From the NCBI GenBank assembly GCA_018697195.1, contig CM031857.1:58462149-58526148 (forward strand): DNA of 64,000 nucleotides. Direction: 5' to 3'. The DNA is from Certhia americana (lineage: Eukaryota > Chordata > Aves > Passeriformes > Certhiidae). Made by a program: the position numbers and the translations under genes. The notes below the pieces were generated by a model that saw only the letters and a list, made by a program, of their open reading frames with translations, ran no database searches and was not told where the DNA came from. Shown one piece after another: positions 25,341-35,660 of this stretch (its first letter is position 1; each line of letters starts with the position of its first letter).

Positions 25341-25479
25341 TAATGCTTTCACCCTTGAAAAGTTTGACTCCATAAACTCATCCTTGTTAAATTTATTTTA
25401 ATTTTTATGTATTTTTTGGAATGGATATTTTATATTGATAGAACATATCTGGGTTTTATATTTATAGTTCTTGGTTCTT

Positions 25480-25505
25480 ACATGTCAACAGTACATGTCA
25501 ACAGT
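25480..25505. repeat. Exact 13-bp tandem duplication
   Basis: ACATGTCAACAGT occurs twice in tandem without mismatch. Confidence 0.95.
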
Positions 25506-25650
25506 AAAAGCTACTCATAATTTCAACTAAAGGACAGAAAATCATAGAGCAGAAACTACATGGTTAATGTGAGAAAATTATAGAAGCTTTAGTAGTTGTA
25601 TCAGTGTCATTCACAGTTCTGTAGAGAAGTTGCTATAGCTCAATTAAAAT

Positions 25651-25680
25651 TTATATATATATATTTAATATATATATATT
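25651..25680. repeat. (TA)n microsatellite
   Basis: Two TA runs separated by TTAA. Confidence 0.85.
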
Positions 25681-26697
25681 TATCTATTTGTATGTTTGTT
25701 GGGACAGTGATCCCTGAAGTAAAGCAAATTTATTTATCATGCAGTGGAAGAATTGCATATCTGTGTGTAAAAAGGACCATTTCAGATGATGGTTACAAAA
25801 ATGTACTCCTGGAGGATTATTCATCAAGAAGTTATTTTTTATACACTCAGTACATAAAATCTGCAAGCCTTAGATAAAATTGTCAGAATAATTAGGTTCT
25901 TTTTACCTCATCAGCAAATGAAATGTAGTGATTCCAAAGTAATATTTCTGGAGAAGGCACCAAAGGGGCTGAGGCTGATTCACAGTAGCTAATAAGATAG
26001 CACACACCCCACCCAAGAAAGCAAAAGCTAATCATAAAAATAACTTTAATGGGTAATTTCTGTGCTTCAGAATACAGATGAATACTAGAAGGAGAGTGAA
26101 GACATGCTTTTTGACTTCAAACTGAATTAAAGTCCTGCTCTTCTTTGGGCAGTACTGTCTCTGATTAGTAGGTGAAAATAAGGATTTAGATGTGATAGAC
26201 ACAATTTTCAGCATCCATCTTGATTTCTGATGCTAGTTTGGTAAATCTTGTTTACAAACTGCTTCAGTTGTAAGAGTTTTTAGATATTAGTTATTCAGGG
26301 AATAATTGTAAAAAGAGCCATGGGACCTAACAGAAATATTTTCATACCTTACTATCAACAAGAGAAAAGAAAGAGGCTCATCAAACTGACAAATATGCAT
26401 CCATTTTGAATCAAATATTGGAAAAAAGGGCTGGCATAAATGTTTTGTAGTCTTCTTGCAAAAGAAGCAGACAATTCAATACAGCAAAATTACTCTGTTT
26501 ATGTATATGGGTAATCTCATAGGTAGAAATATTTCTCTATGTAAAAGCTTCTCTATACAAAAATATTACTTCTATGCAGTAATTATAATAAGAGGTAGCA
26601 ATAGTATTGTAAATCCCTCTCTTGACAAACACAGCAGAGTCAGGCTAAATCCAACACTACTGCCAAAATAATGTGCGCAAAATGTATGTGCTTTCTT
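25681..26697. other. Unique AT-rich non-coding sequence
   Basis: No gene or repeat recognised. Open frames up to 93 codons overlap the TA repeat and are not credible. Confidence 0.55.
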
Positions 26698-27230
26698 ATA
26701 ATCATAGATTCATTTAGGTTGGAAAAGACCTTTAAGACCATCGCATCCAACCATTGACTGAACAGCACAAGTTCACCATAAACTGTGTCACTCAGGTCCA
26801 TATCTACACACCTTTTCAATAATTTCAGAGATGGTGACTCAACCACTTCCCTGAGCAGATTGTTCCAGTTCTTTGCAGTCTTTTGTTGAAGAAATTTCTC
26901 TCAATATTGAATCTAATTTCACCAAACCTGACACCGTTTCATGCTGCTTTCTATGGGAGAAGAGACCAATCCCTACCTCTCTACAACCTCCTTTCTTGCA
27001 GTGGTAGAGAGCCATAAAGTCCACCTTGAACAAACACTCTGTTTGCCACACTGAACATTCTCAACTCACTCAGCCGCACCCCTTAAGATCTGTGCTTCAG
27101 ACCCTCCATATCAGCTTTGTCTCCCTTCTCTGGACATGCTCCAGCACTTTGATGTCTTTCTTGTAGTGAGTGGTCCAAAATTTATAGTTGCAGCTGAGCC
27201 TAGTGCACACATTGAAAATGATTTCCAAGA
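26698..27230 (-). mobile_element. CR1 LINE fragment with 3' end
   Basis: The plus strand starts ATCATAGATTCATTTAGGTT then GGAAAAGACCTT, the reversed CR1 3' terminus, followed by the C-terminal ORF2 text. Minus-strand frames contain VESPSLKLLKR and KKGGCREVGIGLFSHR, matching the CR1 ORF2 tail (VESPSLEVFKRR and KGGCSEVGVGLFSQ in typical copies). The copy is 5'-truncated near 27200 and has frameshifts. No target-site repeat is evident. Confidence 0.9.
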
Positions 27231-28474
27231 GCAAAACTCACTACTATTTTCAAATTCATTTGTGGAACTACAGGATAGCCAGCCTGAACTTCAGGCTCAA
27301 ATCAGACACCAAAAAAAAAACATCAAAAGATGTTTTTGAAAGGTTAATCTGTAGCATCATATGGAGGTGAATGGATGCCACTTTAGCAGCTCTTGGATTG
27401 AGAAATGGAAGTTCCTTTCACATGACCTCCCCATGTTCACAGCAGCAATACAGTTGAAAATTTTTGTTGTGCTGTATTTTGGCTCTGTGCAACTGCGTGA
27501 CCTTTTCCTTGGCCAGGGAGTCCTGCTGTTCAATCAACACATGAAGCCCTTTGCCTGTCCCAGACTGGCAATGTTTAATGGATCATATTAAGCTCTGATT
27601 TCTGTCTTAGAGCAATTAGCACAACTTTGGTTGGAAAACCTCCATTTTCTTTTCATTTCATTAAAAAACTCAAGAAACTGGGAGCTGAAAGGAAATAAAA
27701 AAGATAAAAACATACAGGGAATTTTGTACTTTGTTGACTTTGCAGCAAATTCTTCGTCCAGCCCTAATAATGAGTCTTAGACTGGCTCCAATAGCAGTCT
27801 TTGTACCGCCTATTGCAAAAGCTTCATTTATGTTCTATGTAAAAAGTCCAATGAAGCATAGAAAACATGTAATTTGTGTAGAGAATGAGAGTTATGCAAT
27901 TTTTGCTGGCATAAACAATGCAATAACTGCTCAGAAATAGCCTTTTGCGTTCGTGAATGGGGTCTATTATCTGCTCTGTCTCTCTTTTTTGCTCATTCTG
28001 AGTTGGGGCGTAGCAATAAAAGAATCCTCTTTGCCTCAGAGCTCTGGTTTTCAAACAGCAAGTGAATAACAATATATGACAGCTCATTTTTGTCTTCTGA
28101 TTAGAGTAGCCATGTTTTACAGACACTTATTGAGTTGCCAGCCAATTAAACATTTCAATTCATTTATATGTATTTAGTTGGACTACCTTTGCAAATAGGG
28201 CTTTTCTGGAGTTATCAAGCAGCTTAGACACTGTAAGGCAGTAGATAAGAATTACTGAACTATTATTATTGTTATTATTATTACTCTTATCACTACTATT
28301 AGTGGGGAAAATCAAGGTAAATGCATAGTGGAGTGTTTGCGAGGTACCTTTCTGGCAGAGTGTGTCCTATTTAATCACTTGTCTGCAAATAAAGACCTAT
28401 TAATTATGTCCTTAATAATTTTCTCAGTGTTTTTGCTGGTTGCATTTTGGGGAAGAAGAATTTACACAAAGGGT
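27231..28474. other. Unique sequence with small (TTA)n
   Basis: No gene recognised. Contains a TAT/TTA repeat at 28262-28288. The patch at 27945-28060 (minus strand) contains GAATCCTCTTT...ATTGCTACGCCCC-like text that recalls an LTR end but has no defined borders. Confidence 0.5.
28262..28288. repeat. (TTA)n microsatellite
   Basis: Imperfect TAT/TTA repeats with one G interruption. Confidence 0.8.
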
Positions 28475-28985
28475 ACTGACAGGGCTGCTATGGGCCCAGC
28501 AGATGACATAATATATTTTCAGAATCTAGATTTTCAGAAAGCCTTCTGTAACATTCCACATGACATGCTCCTGCTTAAGCTCCAGGATGATGCAAGGATT
28601 CAGGGAAGGACATAGGCAGAGATACAGAACAGGTTGAAAAATAGCAAAGCAGTGACTATAGATAGCTCCTGTAAGAGAAGCTATGTCAAACCAGGGAAAG
28701 TGTTTTTTCAGGTTCATAGGGGCTAGTGCTGCATGTTATGTGCTTTAATTTAGAAAGATGCTCTAAAAACATGAAGTAAAACTGCAGGACAGTGGCATTT
28801 TTTCAGGACAAAAAAATGAAAGTTGATGAATGAAGGCCATACAGACAGCTAAACTCAAAAGGGAGTTAGATTTGATTTGTAAATAGGTTGTCACAGAGGG
28901 AATTAAATGTATTTAATGACAAATACAAAGTAATAAAACTTTAGTGCTGAAAGCCCCACTAAATTCTAATGTAGAACTAATGGGA
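28475..28985 (+). mobile_element. Ancient CR1-clade reverse transcriptase fragment
   Basis: The plus-strand frame at 28328-28615 contains LDFQKAFCNIPHDMLLLKL at about 28526-28582. This matches the CR1/L3-clade RT palm motif, where intact copies read LDFxKAFDxVPHxxLLxKL around the first catalytic aspartate. The downstream text keeps faint RT similarity in shifted frames: AVTID-like near 28650, then REFNVFNDKYKVI near 28897-28935 (compare KFNVxKCKVM). No YADD motif or 3' end is seen. It differs clearly from the younger CR1 that begins near 29480, so it looks like an older and different lineage. It is broken by stops and deletions. Confidence 0.55.
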
Positions 28986-29479
28986 TTAAACTCAAAGGAA
29001 ATTTGAAAAAAGGAAACCAAACCAACCAACCAAGCAAGCAAAAAACCCCCCATCATTTTTCAGGATAAACAGGAATATTTCATGTTACCCTTTCTAAGAG
29101 CATTTATTTTAGTCTTTTTCTTTTTTTTACAGTAGTAACAATACTAATTGACACATCTAAGTGGATTTCCTCAAAAAGATTAACCTACACAGGTTGACAG
29201 ATATTGGTCATTTTAGGAATTCAGTCAGCAAGGTATGTAGCGATAGCAGCGGCAACTATGGCAAGCTCTGTGGTGAAACACCTGAAGGAGATAAGGAGGG
29301 GGGTCACAGGAGTAAGGGAACCCCTAAAAAGAGCAGAGAGACCAGTCAGGACCTGGCAGCTTTCATGAGCAACCACAGGCAAACAGGATGTGCAAGAATA
29401 CTTGGTGCAGCATTTTGTATAGGAGAGCACAGCCACCCCTCCAGGCAACAAAGGTTTCCACACAGGGGAAAGCCACTGC
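28986..29479. other. Segment between two LINE fragments, origin unclear
   Basis: Contains ACC/AAGC-rich low complexity near 29022-29045. The GC-richer part at 29220-29479 carries overlapping ORFs of 80-111 codons on both strands. It could be the 5' part of the CR1 that follows (upstream of its endonuclease), because composition changes smoothly, but I cannot recognise its protein. No separate gene is claimed. Confidence 0.4.
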
Positions 29480-31195
29480 TAGAAGGAGCATTGTGATACA
29501 AAATATGGGTGGAGTATTCTATAAGCATCTGCCTGAAGTTTCACAATTGCTAGACCTTGTTCTTGTGGAAGGTTTGACAGATATTTGCTGGAAACTCAGT
29601 ACAGCAGAAAAGAGGCAGTGTAGGAGAAGAGGCAGTGTAGGAGGTCCCTTCAGAATGAGGAAGAGAACGCCCTGACACAGCTGCTCAGTGAGTCTACCAG
29701 GGGTGATGCCCCACTAGATCTGCTGTTCACAAATAGAGAAGGGCAGCTGGTGGGGGATGTGGTGGTCAGAGGCCATTGTGGGCGCAGTGACCTAGAAATG
29801 ATTGGTGAAGTAAGGAAGTGGGTCAACAGTGCCTCCAGTTTGTACTTCTGGAGTGTGGATTTTGGCCAGTTCATTTGGCCAGGACATTGATGCAGAGTCC
29901 CTTGGGAAAGAGTCCTTAATAATAAAGGGGTCGAGTAATGCCAGACATACTTTAAGAATGAAATTTCAAAGCCACAAGAGCAGGCCTTCCCTGGTACCAA
30001 AAGGCAAGAGTGGCCTGACTAAACAGGGAGCTTTTGCTTGAACTCAGGGTAAAAAGGGGGAGTTTATGACTTTTGGAAGAAGAGGAATGCAATTAAGGAA
30101 GAGTACAAGAATGTCATTAAGTCATAGAAAAAATCAGAAAGGTGAAAGCTCTGATGGAACTCATCTGGACACAGCTATGAAAGATACTAAAAAGTGTTTT
30201 CATAAGTACATTAATAACCAAAGGAGGGCTAAGGAAAATCTACATCTTTTATTGGATGTGAGGAAGAAGGAACATTTTCACCAAGGATGAGGAAAAGAGT
30301 GAGGTACCTAATGCCTTTTTTGCCTCAGTCTTTAACAGAAAGACCAGATAACTTCAGGGCAGCCAGCCCCATGAGTGGTAGACAGAGATGGGCAGCAGAA
30401 TAAGCCAAGCTCCCTGGACTTCAGGAGGAAGTAGTGACCTGATCTGTACTTACACACATAAGTCTATGGGGTCTGGGTGGGATTCACCCAAGAGTACTAA
30501 AGGAACTAATAGAAGAGCTCGCCAAGCCAATCCAACATTTATCAACCGTCCTAGTTAACTGGGGAAGTCCCAGACAACTGCAGGTTGGTGTGCGACACCC
30601 ATCCATCAGAAGGTTCAGAAGGAAGATCTGGGGAACTACAGTCTGTCAGCCTGACCTTGTTGTTCAGGAAGGTTATGGAAGATTATCTTGAGTGCACACA
30701 GCACATACAGCTCAACCAGGGGATCAGGTCCAGCCAGCATGGGTTTTGGAAAGGCAAGTCCTACTTAACCAACCTGATCTCTTTTTATGACCAAGTGACC
30801 TGCCTAGATGAGGGAAGGCTGTGGTTGTAGTCTACCTGGACTTCAGTAAAGCACTCTCTCCCAAAACATTCTCCTGAAGATGCTGGTAACCCAGGGCTTG
30901 GACAGGTGCACTATTCTCTGGGTTGAGAACTGGCTGAGTGGCTGTGCCCAAAGAATGGTAGTGAATGGTGCTGCATCCAGCTGGCAGCTGGTCACTAGTG
31001 GTGTTCCCAGGGCTTAGAGCTGTGCCCAGTCCTGTTTAATGTTTTTATTGAAGAACAGGATGAGGGAGTTGATGGAGTCACAATCCCTGGGAGCATTCCA
31101 AAATTGACTGGCACTTAGTGATGTGGTTGACAGGATGGTGTTTAGTCTCGCTGATTTTGGAGGTCTTTTCCAACCTTATTGACTCTCTGAATCAT
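29480..31195 (+). mobile_element. CR1 LINE with endonuclease and RT remnants, internally deleted
   Basis: ORF2 endonuclease text is visible as DICWKLSTAEKRQ (29580-29618), DLLFTNREG (29717-29743) and SDLEM (29786-29800). In typical copies the last is SDHEM, so the catalytic histidine is lost. The linker at 30066-30290 contains KYINNQRRAKENLHLLLD. RT text follows: QGIRSSQHGF near 30718, LTNLISFYD at 30765-30791, and YLDFSKA at 30833 in another frame. The sequence then jumps near 31060-31072 from FNVFIE-like RT text straight into the 3' region (ATGGAGTCACAATCCCTGGG), so the FADD catalytic motif and thumb are missing. It ends with GGAGGTCTTTTCCAACC and a decayed ATTCTATG-type tail. A 17-bp duplication at 29610-29643 shifts the frame. 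Not functional. Confidence 0.88.
29610..29643. repeat. Exact 17-bp tandem duplication inside CR1
   Basis: AAGAGGCAGTGTAGGAG occurs twice (29610-29626, 29627-29643) without mismatch. The added 17 bases put the flanking endonuclease segments two positions out of frame. Confidence 0.95.
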
Positions 31196-31978
31196 ACTTC
31201 AAAAAGTCATCTATTCCTTGAAAGAAGATGTTGTAAGGAGATGTCATGGGGCACAACATTTTCAGTGGAAGTCAGTGTTTTTTGATCCCATGGATACATT
31301 CGTATCACCTTTGTAACTGTTTCTCCTTTCTTCTTTTCTATTTGACAATCACATTTGGGGTAAACACCACCTCTTTGCTGATTGCTGACAGGATCAATAG
31401 TAAACAGTTTCATTGTGCTCTTTCTCTTTTCTCTTCTTCATTAAACAATCTATTTTCCTTTCATTTAAGGGGGAAAAAAGCTGAGCAAATTATGAGAGCA
31501 ATTTTCTATAGAACACCTTATTATTGATAATGCTGTATGATATTCAATAACTCCTCATGACATCACATGACACAAATTTTCTCCTTTAGAAACAAGAAAA
31601 CTTTCATATTTATATTTCAAGTAAATGGCACTGACAGAGGGGACAGGAAGTATTTGCAATGTCTAATATTAAGCCTCTCAATTCAGTTTTTAAGTTTTTA
31701 TTTAGTCAATAGAGAGATGCAGACTCTTTTAATGTCATGTGAATAGCACTGTGAAACAACCTGCATTCGTGATTTAGGTATCTACAATAGATGTTTCAGT
31801 TAACACTGTATATGCACAGTACAGGGCATCTGACAGCAGAAATTTCAGTATTTTTATATGATTTGTCTTTTCTACAGGATTTCTAATGATTGCTGAGTAC
31901 TGCAGTATTCCTGGGGGTTCAGGAACAAAAATCACAAGCCTATTCTCAATATTCTTTGTATAAATTCTGAGCTTTTGA

Positions 31979-31998
31979 TTTTTTTTTTTTTTTTTTTT
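31979..31998. repeat. Poly-T run (20)
   Basis: A homopolymer with no recognisable retrocopy body to its right on the minus strand. Confidence 0.85.
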
Positions 31999-32690
31999 AC
32001 TTCCTGAAGAGAACAGCTTTGCTGCCTTAGGAAACATGGCAGCAAAATACGTCAGAAACAAGAATATACTGTCCTAATCTAGATTGGAGTCACGTATTTT
32101 CAGATTCTTCTAGATGCCTCTGTTGGATGGATATTAAGTAGTAGTAATGAGTTTATGCTGTTTAATTTTTTAAAATATGCTGCCTTCTGTCATACTTCAG
32201 TTTTAAATAAAGGCATTTGTGCTTTGCAATGGTTGGCATCTCCCTGAAAAACTGTTGTCTGCAGATCCAGAGACCAGTCTAAACTCAGGAATGCAAAGGA
32301 GATTACAGTAAGCCTAGGAACTATAGGATTCAAAGAACTACTGACTAAATACAGCTTTTCAACAAAAGTGATGCTATGACCTAGAGCCTCCGAAAAGGAA
32401 ATATAAGGAGGTGTGGAACTCAAATGTGATGGTGTCGAGGAATTCAAGAAAGTGTCAGCATATTATTAGCTTGGGATGTGTGACAATGTAATTGTCATTG
32501 ATGACTTATTCCAAGGGGAGAGGAATGGTCCCCAGGCAGAGTGATAATGGCAAGCTTGGTCCTAGGCCCTTTAATGTCCGAACTAGCCCTCCTATCTAAC
32601 ATAAACTTAGTCAAAAGCATCAACAACTCAGGGAATTAAATATTTGAAGGATTTTATGAATTACATTTTTTTCTTTTTAAGCCAAAATGC

Positions 32691-32769
32691 ACAAACACAC
32701 ATATAGACACACACACACCTACACACACACAGACACACACACACAGACACACAGACACACACACACAGA
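32691..32769. repeat. (CA)n microsatellite with CAGA variants
   Basis: About 80 bases of CA/ACAGAC repeats. It is long enough to be polymorphic and is a natural genotyping marker. Confidence 0.95.
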
Positions 32770-33407
32770 GACTCACGCTCCTTCAGGAAGATTCTGGGAA
32801 TAGGAATGACAGAAACCTCTGAAGTTTGAGTTTCCCTCTTCATAACTCTTTTGGTATTTTGCTTTTCATTCAAAGCAGAGAGGAATACACCTCAATGAAA
32901 AGGACACAGGGAGTAACAGAAGAAATACAGTCCATATTTTCTATGGCTACATTTACACCAGTAATTATTCTGGCTCAGTTGAAGCTTTCTGTACAGTGGA
33001 AGTATGTGGTGTTGAGCTATCAGCATCCATGTTGTATTAGTTTCAGGAGATTTTCTTCAGAGTGGCTATAGTTTGTTCCCATGAACTGAAGAGTATGATA
33101 GGTGGGTGTATCTCCCAGTTTAATTTTATCATTCATGTTCTATAACATTACTCAAGTATGGGATCCAAGCTTCTATGATTCTTAAAGAATATCCCTCATT
33201 ACAGGCCTTAGGAGTAGGGCAAAATTATGTTTCTTTATGTTCAAAGTTTTCCCATTTCATTTTTACCTTCAAAATAATAATTGTTTTTATATTTTCTTTT
33301 GTCTTTCTCATAGGAGACATAAAAGAAAAAACCACTTGAAACCAGAATGTTCCAAGATTCAGACACAAGCTTTTATTTGTACTTTCAGGGTTTTTTTCTA
33401 CACAAAC

Positions 33408-33422
33408 TTTTTTTTTTTTTTT
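33408..33422. repeat. Poly-T run (15)
   Basis: A homopolymer between ACAAAC and ACTTTTC. Confidence 0.8.
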
Positions 33423-33900
33423 ACTTTTCATCTCAGGGCAAATATTATTTCTTGTTTTCACAATCAATTTTTTTCTTGTTTTAGTATCTCTCAGTGTGGA
33501 GAGAACTATTTCCTATGCAGCTGTGATTAGGGGTTCACTTGTCATTATATGGTGGCACATTGTTGTTACAACACTGTGGTGGTGAAGTTCTTCTCTCCAG
33601 GCTAATATGTAATTTACCTACAGAGGAGCAGCCCAAGATTCAGTTGCCTAAACACAGGTGACTCTTTTTAGCTACCTAGGTGCCAGCTGCTGCTTCTGAA
33701 TGATGTGGTCTCCCTTGTGTAGGAAGTCCCTTGTCATATTCAGCCTGATGTAATGTGTTGAGCACCCTACAGCACCTATACTGGCATAGATCACAAATAA
33801 TGATGTCCATATAGGCAGCTAAAAGATGTCTTAGCACTAAAGAGAAGTGGTGTGCAAATTAAGGACTCCTTAAAATGTATCCACAGATTTTCAAGTCCAG

Positions 33901-34003
33901 CTCAAGTTTCTTGGCATGTAATTGGCTGATATTTGGACAAATTCTCTCTTGAGAAAATTATCTGATGGGAGTGGTAAGAGTTGTGAGAGAATCTGAGCAG
34001 ATG
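33901..34003. other. Unique sequence left of gap
   Basis: Nothing recognised. The end ATCTGAGCAGATG is interrupted by the gap. Confidence 0.5.
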
Positions 34004-34077
34004 NNNNNNNNNNNNNNNNNNNNNNNNNNNNNNNNNNNNNNNNNNNNNNNNNNNNNNNNNNNNNNNNNNNNNNNNNN
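34004..34077. other. Assembly gap (74 N)
   Basis: A run of N at the start of a GAAA polypurine tract, as at 1974-2123. Confidence 0.99.
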
Positions 34078-34228
34078 AAAGAGAAGAAAGAAAAGAAACG
34101 AAGAGAAAAAGAAAGAAGAAAGAAAGAAAAGAAGAGAACGACAAAAGAAAGAAAAGAAAGCGAACAAGAAAAAGACAAGAGAAAGAATGAAAGAAAGGAA
34201 CAGGAAAGAAAAGAAAGAAAGGAAGGAA

Positions 34229-34306
<78 letters not shown>

Positions 34307-34308
34307 AA
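34078..34308. repeat. GAAA-rich polypurine tract
   Basis: Irregular GA/GAAA with scattered C and T near the gap, then (GGAA)n at 34218-34232, then nearly pure (AAAG)n from about 34234 to 34308 (18-19 units). Capable of triplex formation. The open frames across it are artefacts. Confidence 0.97.
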
Positions 34309-34573
34309 TGTATGTTTTTGTCTACATAAAAAAAAAAATTCCTGTAGCTACAGGATAAGTCACAGGTTTCTCAACAGACATTCAAGAGACAGAAGTTAAA
34401 TTAGCATTGATTCCTTACATATCACTTGGACACACCTTTAATTTCCAAAAAGTATTAGAGACTTGGATTAACACTTGAAATATTTACCAAGTAAGTTTTG
34501 TTACCTTAAACCCTTAAACACAGTAATAAACTTAATGTCTGTTGGGATTTTTTGTTGTTTGTTTTGTTTTTTG

Positions 34574-34590
34574 TTTTTTTTTTTTTTTTT
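34574..34590. repeat. Poly-T run (17)
   Basis: A homopolymer after GTTTTGTTTTTTG. Confidence 0.8.
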
Positions 34591-35001
34591 CTTCTCAGCA
34601 AGTTTTTAACTGTTTTATTATTTTCTTCATTGAAAAAAAACCCTTAAACACACAGAAAAAAACCCCCATCAACGCAGGGTACGTCTATTAAGAACACTTG
34701 AGTTTTTTACATACTAACCCACTCAGGCAAATACTTACTCTGATATGGATGATGACACCATTAGCATTAGCCATCATACTGAGATACAGCATTTGTTTTA
34801 TCCATTTTCCTGACAGCACATTGGCGAGGGTGGGGGTGGGGTAGTGACAGGGAGTGCTCTGCATAGCTGGGGATAGTTGTCTTGATTTGTGTAGGAAGTC
34901 ACACAGATAATGATTTGGATGTGTTTTGGAGACAAAAGAACCAGCTTGGGGGAATTGTATTTATTGCCAAATAAATTAAAATATTTTTTTAAAAAACAAC
35001 C

Positions 35002-35018
35002 AAAAAAAAAAAAAAAAA
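35002..35018. repeat. Poly-A run (17)
   Basis: A homopolymer after AAACAACC. Confidence 0.8.
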
Positions 35019-35169
35019 TATCAGGAAATAACTCCTCCCCCTCATTGAGGAAAAATGTATAAACAAAAATTCAGGCAAAGCACCTCTCTTTCCCCCTTCA
35101 CAAACTTAGCTTCACTCCTAATACTTTGCATCACCCCTTCCTGCTTGCAATCCACTCTCCTTGTTATCA

Positions 35170-35660
35170 CACAGGCTATAGTCAGTCCCTTTGGTGAGGT
35201 GATGGGTGGTGCAGGATGTTGGGGTCAGGATACAAGTGTTTCTCTCTGCGATGCTTTGCTCTCATTCCTTTGTCTTCTGCTGCTCCTCCCTTCTTCCTTG
35301 TTTCCTGTGCAGAACTGTGAGTCCTCCAGGGCCTGCAGTCCTTCTGGAGAAGTATCTGCTCTGGTGTGGGCTACCCATGGGTCACAGACTCTTTCTAGGT
35401 CTTACTGTGTTGTCATGGAACACTACCCACTCTTTTGCCTTTTTTGTTCCTTTTTTATTCTCACGATTTTGCCCTTTATCTTTCTGCCACCAGCTTTACT
35501 GACAGGCTCGGCTATGGCCAGTGCTGGGTCTGTCGCAGAGCTGGTTGGAACCCTCTGAAACTGGCTGTGTCTATCACAGGGCAGCTGCTGGCCTTGTTTC
35601 ATAAAGGCTATTCCTGCAGTGCCCTTCCCACAGCTTAAACCTTGCCATTTATACTAAATA
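35170..35660 (-). mobile_element. Diverged ERVL-like LTR fragment
   Basis: On the plus strand the segment TTTACTGACAGGCTCGGC, TATGGCCAGTGCTGGGTCTG and TTAAACCTTGCCA (35495-35655) follows the order of a common avian ERVL-type LTR read in reverse. In that LTR the start of U3 carries GGCAAGGTTTT, then CCAGCCGGCTCCAAGACGG-like and GCCGAGCCCATCAGC-like runs. CTGCTCTGGTGTGGGCTACC and GGGTCACAGACTCTTTC (35358-35395) fit its internal short repeats. The far end is not found and no flanking duplication is seen. The 167-codon plus-strand ORF at 35055-35558 runs antisense to this LTR and is not considered a gene. Family recognition is from memory. Confidence 0.5.

Larger units (their letters stand above)
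31196..33900. other. Unique non-coding sequence
   Basis: No gene recognised. Holds a T20 run, a CA repeat and a T15 run (listed separately). The patch at 33600-33840, with TTGCCTAAACACAGG and AGCTACCTAGGTGCC, resembles an old repeat but I cannot name it. ORFs up to 97 codons are frame artefacts of T-rich sequence. Confidence 0.5.
34309..35169. other. Unique AT-rich sequence with A/T runs
   Basis: Contains T17 (34574-34590) and A17 (35002-35018) runs and an AAACCC-like low-complexity spot near 34640. No gene seen. The part at 35040-35169 may be the eroded far end of the LTR that follows. Confidence 0.5.

Noticed and set aside
29161..30830. Several ORFs of 60-116 codons as possible host exons
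   Set aside because: Those from 29480 on translate to CR1 endonuclease and RT pieces in shifting frames; the ones before it overlap on both strands without a recognised product.
33891..34399. Open frames of 69-144 codons across the second GAAA tract
   Set aside because: Same simple-repeat artefact, running through N bases.
35055..35558. 167-codon plus-strand ORF with hydrophobic runs
   Set aside because: Antisense to an ERVL-like LTR remnant; the apparent membrane segments come from CT-rich DNA.
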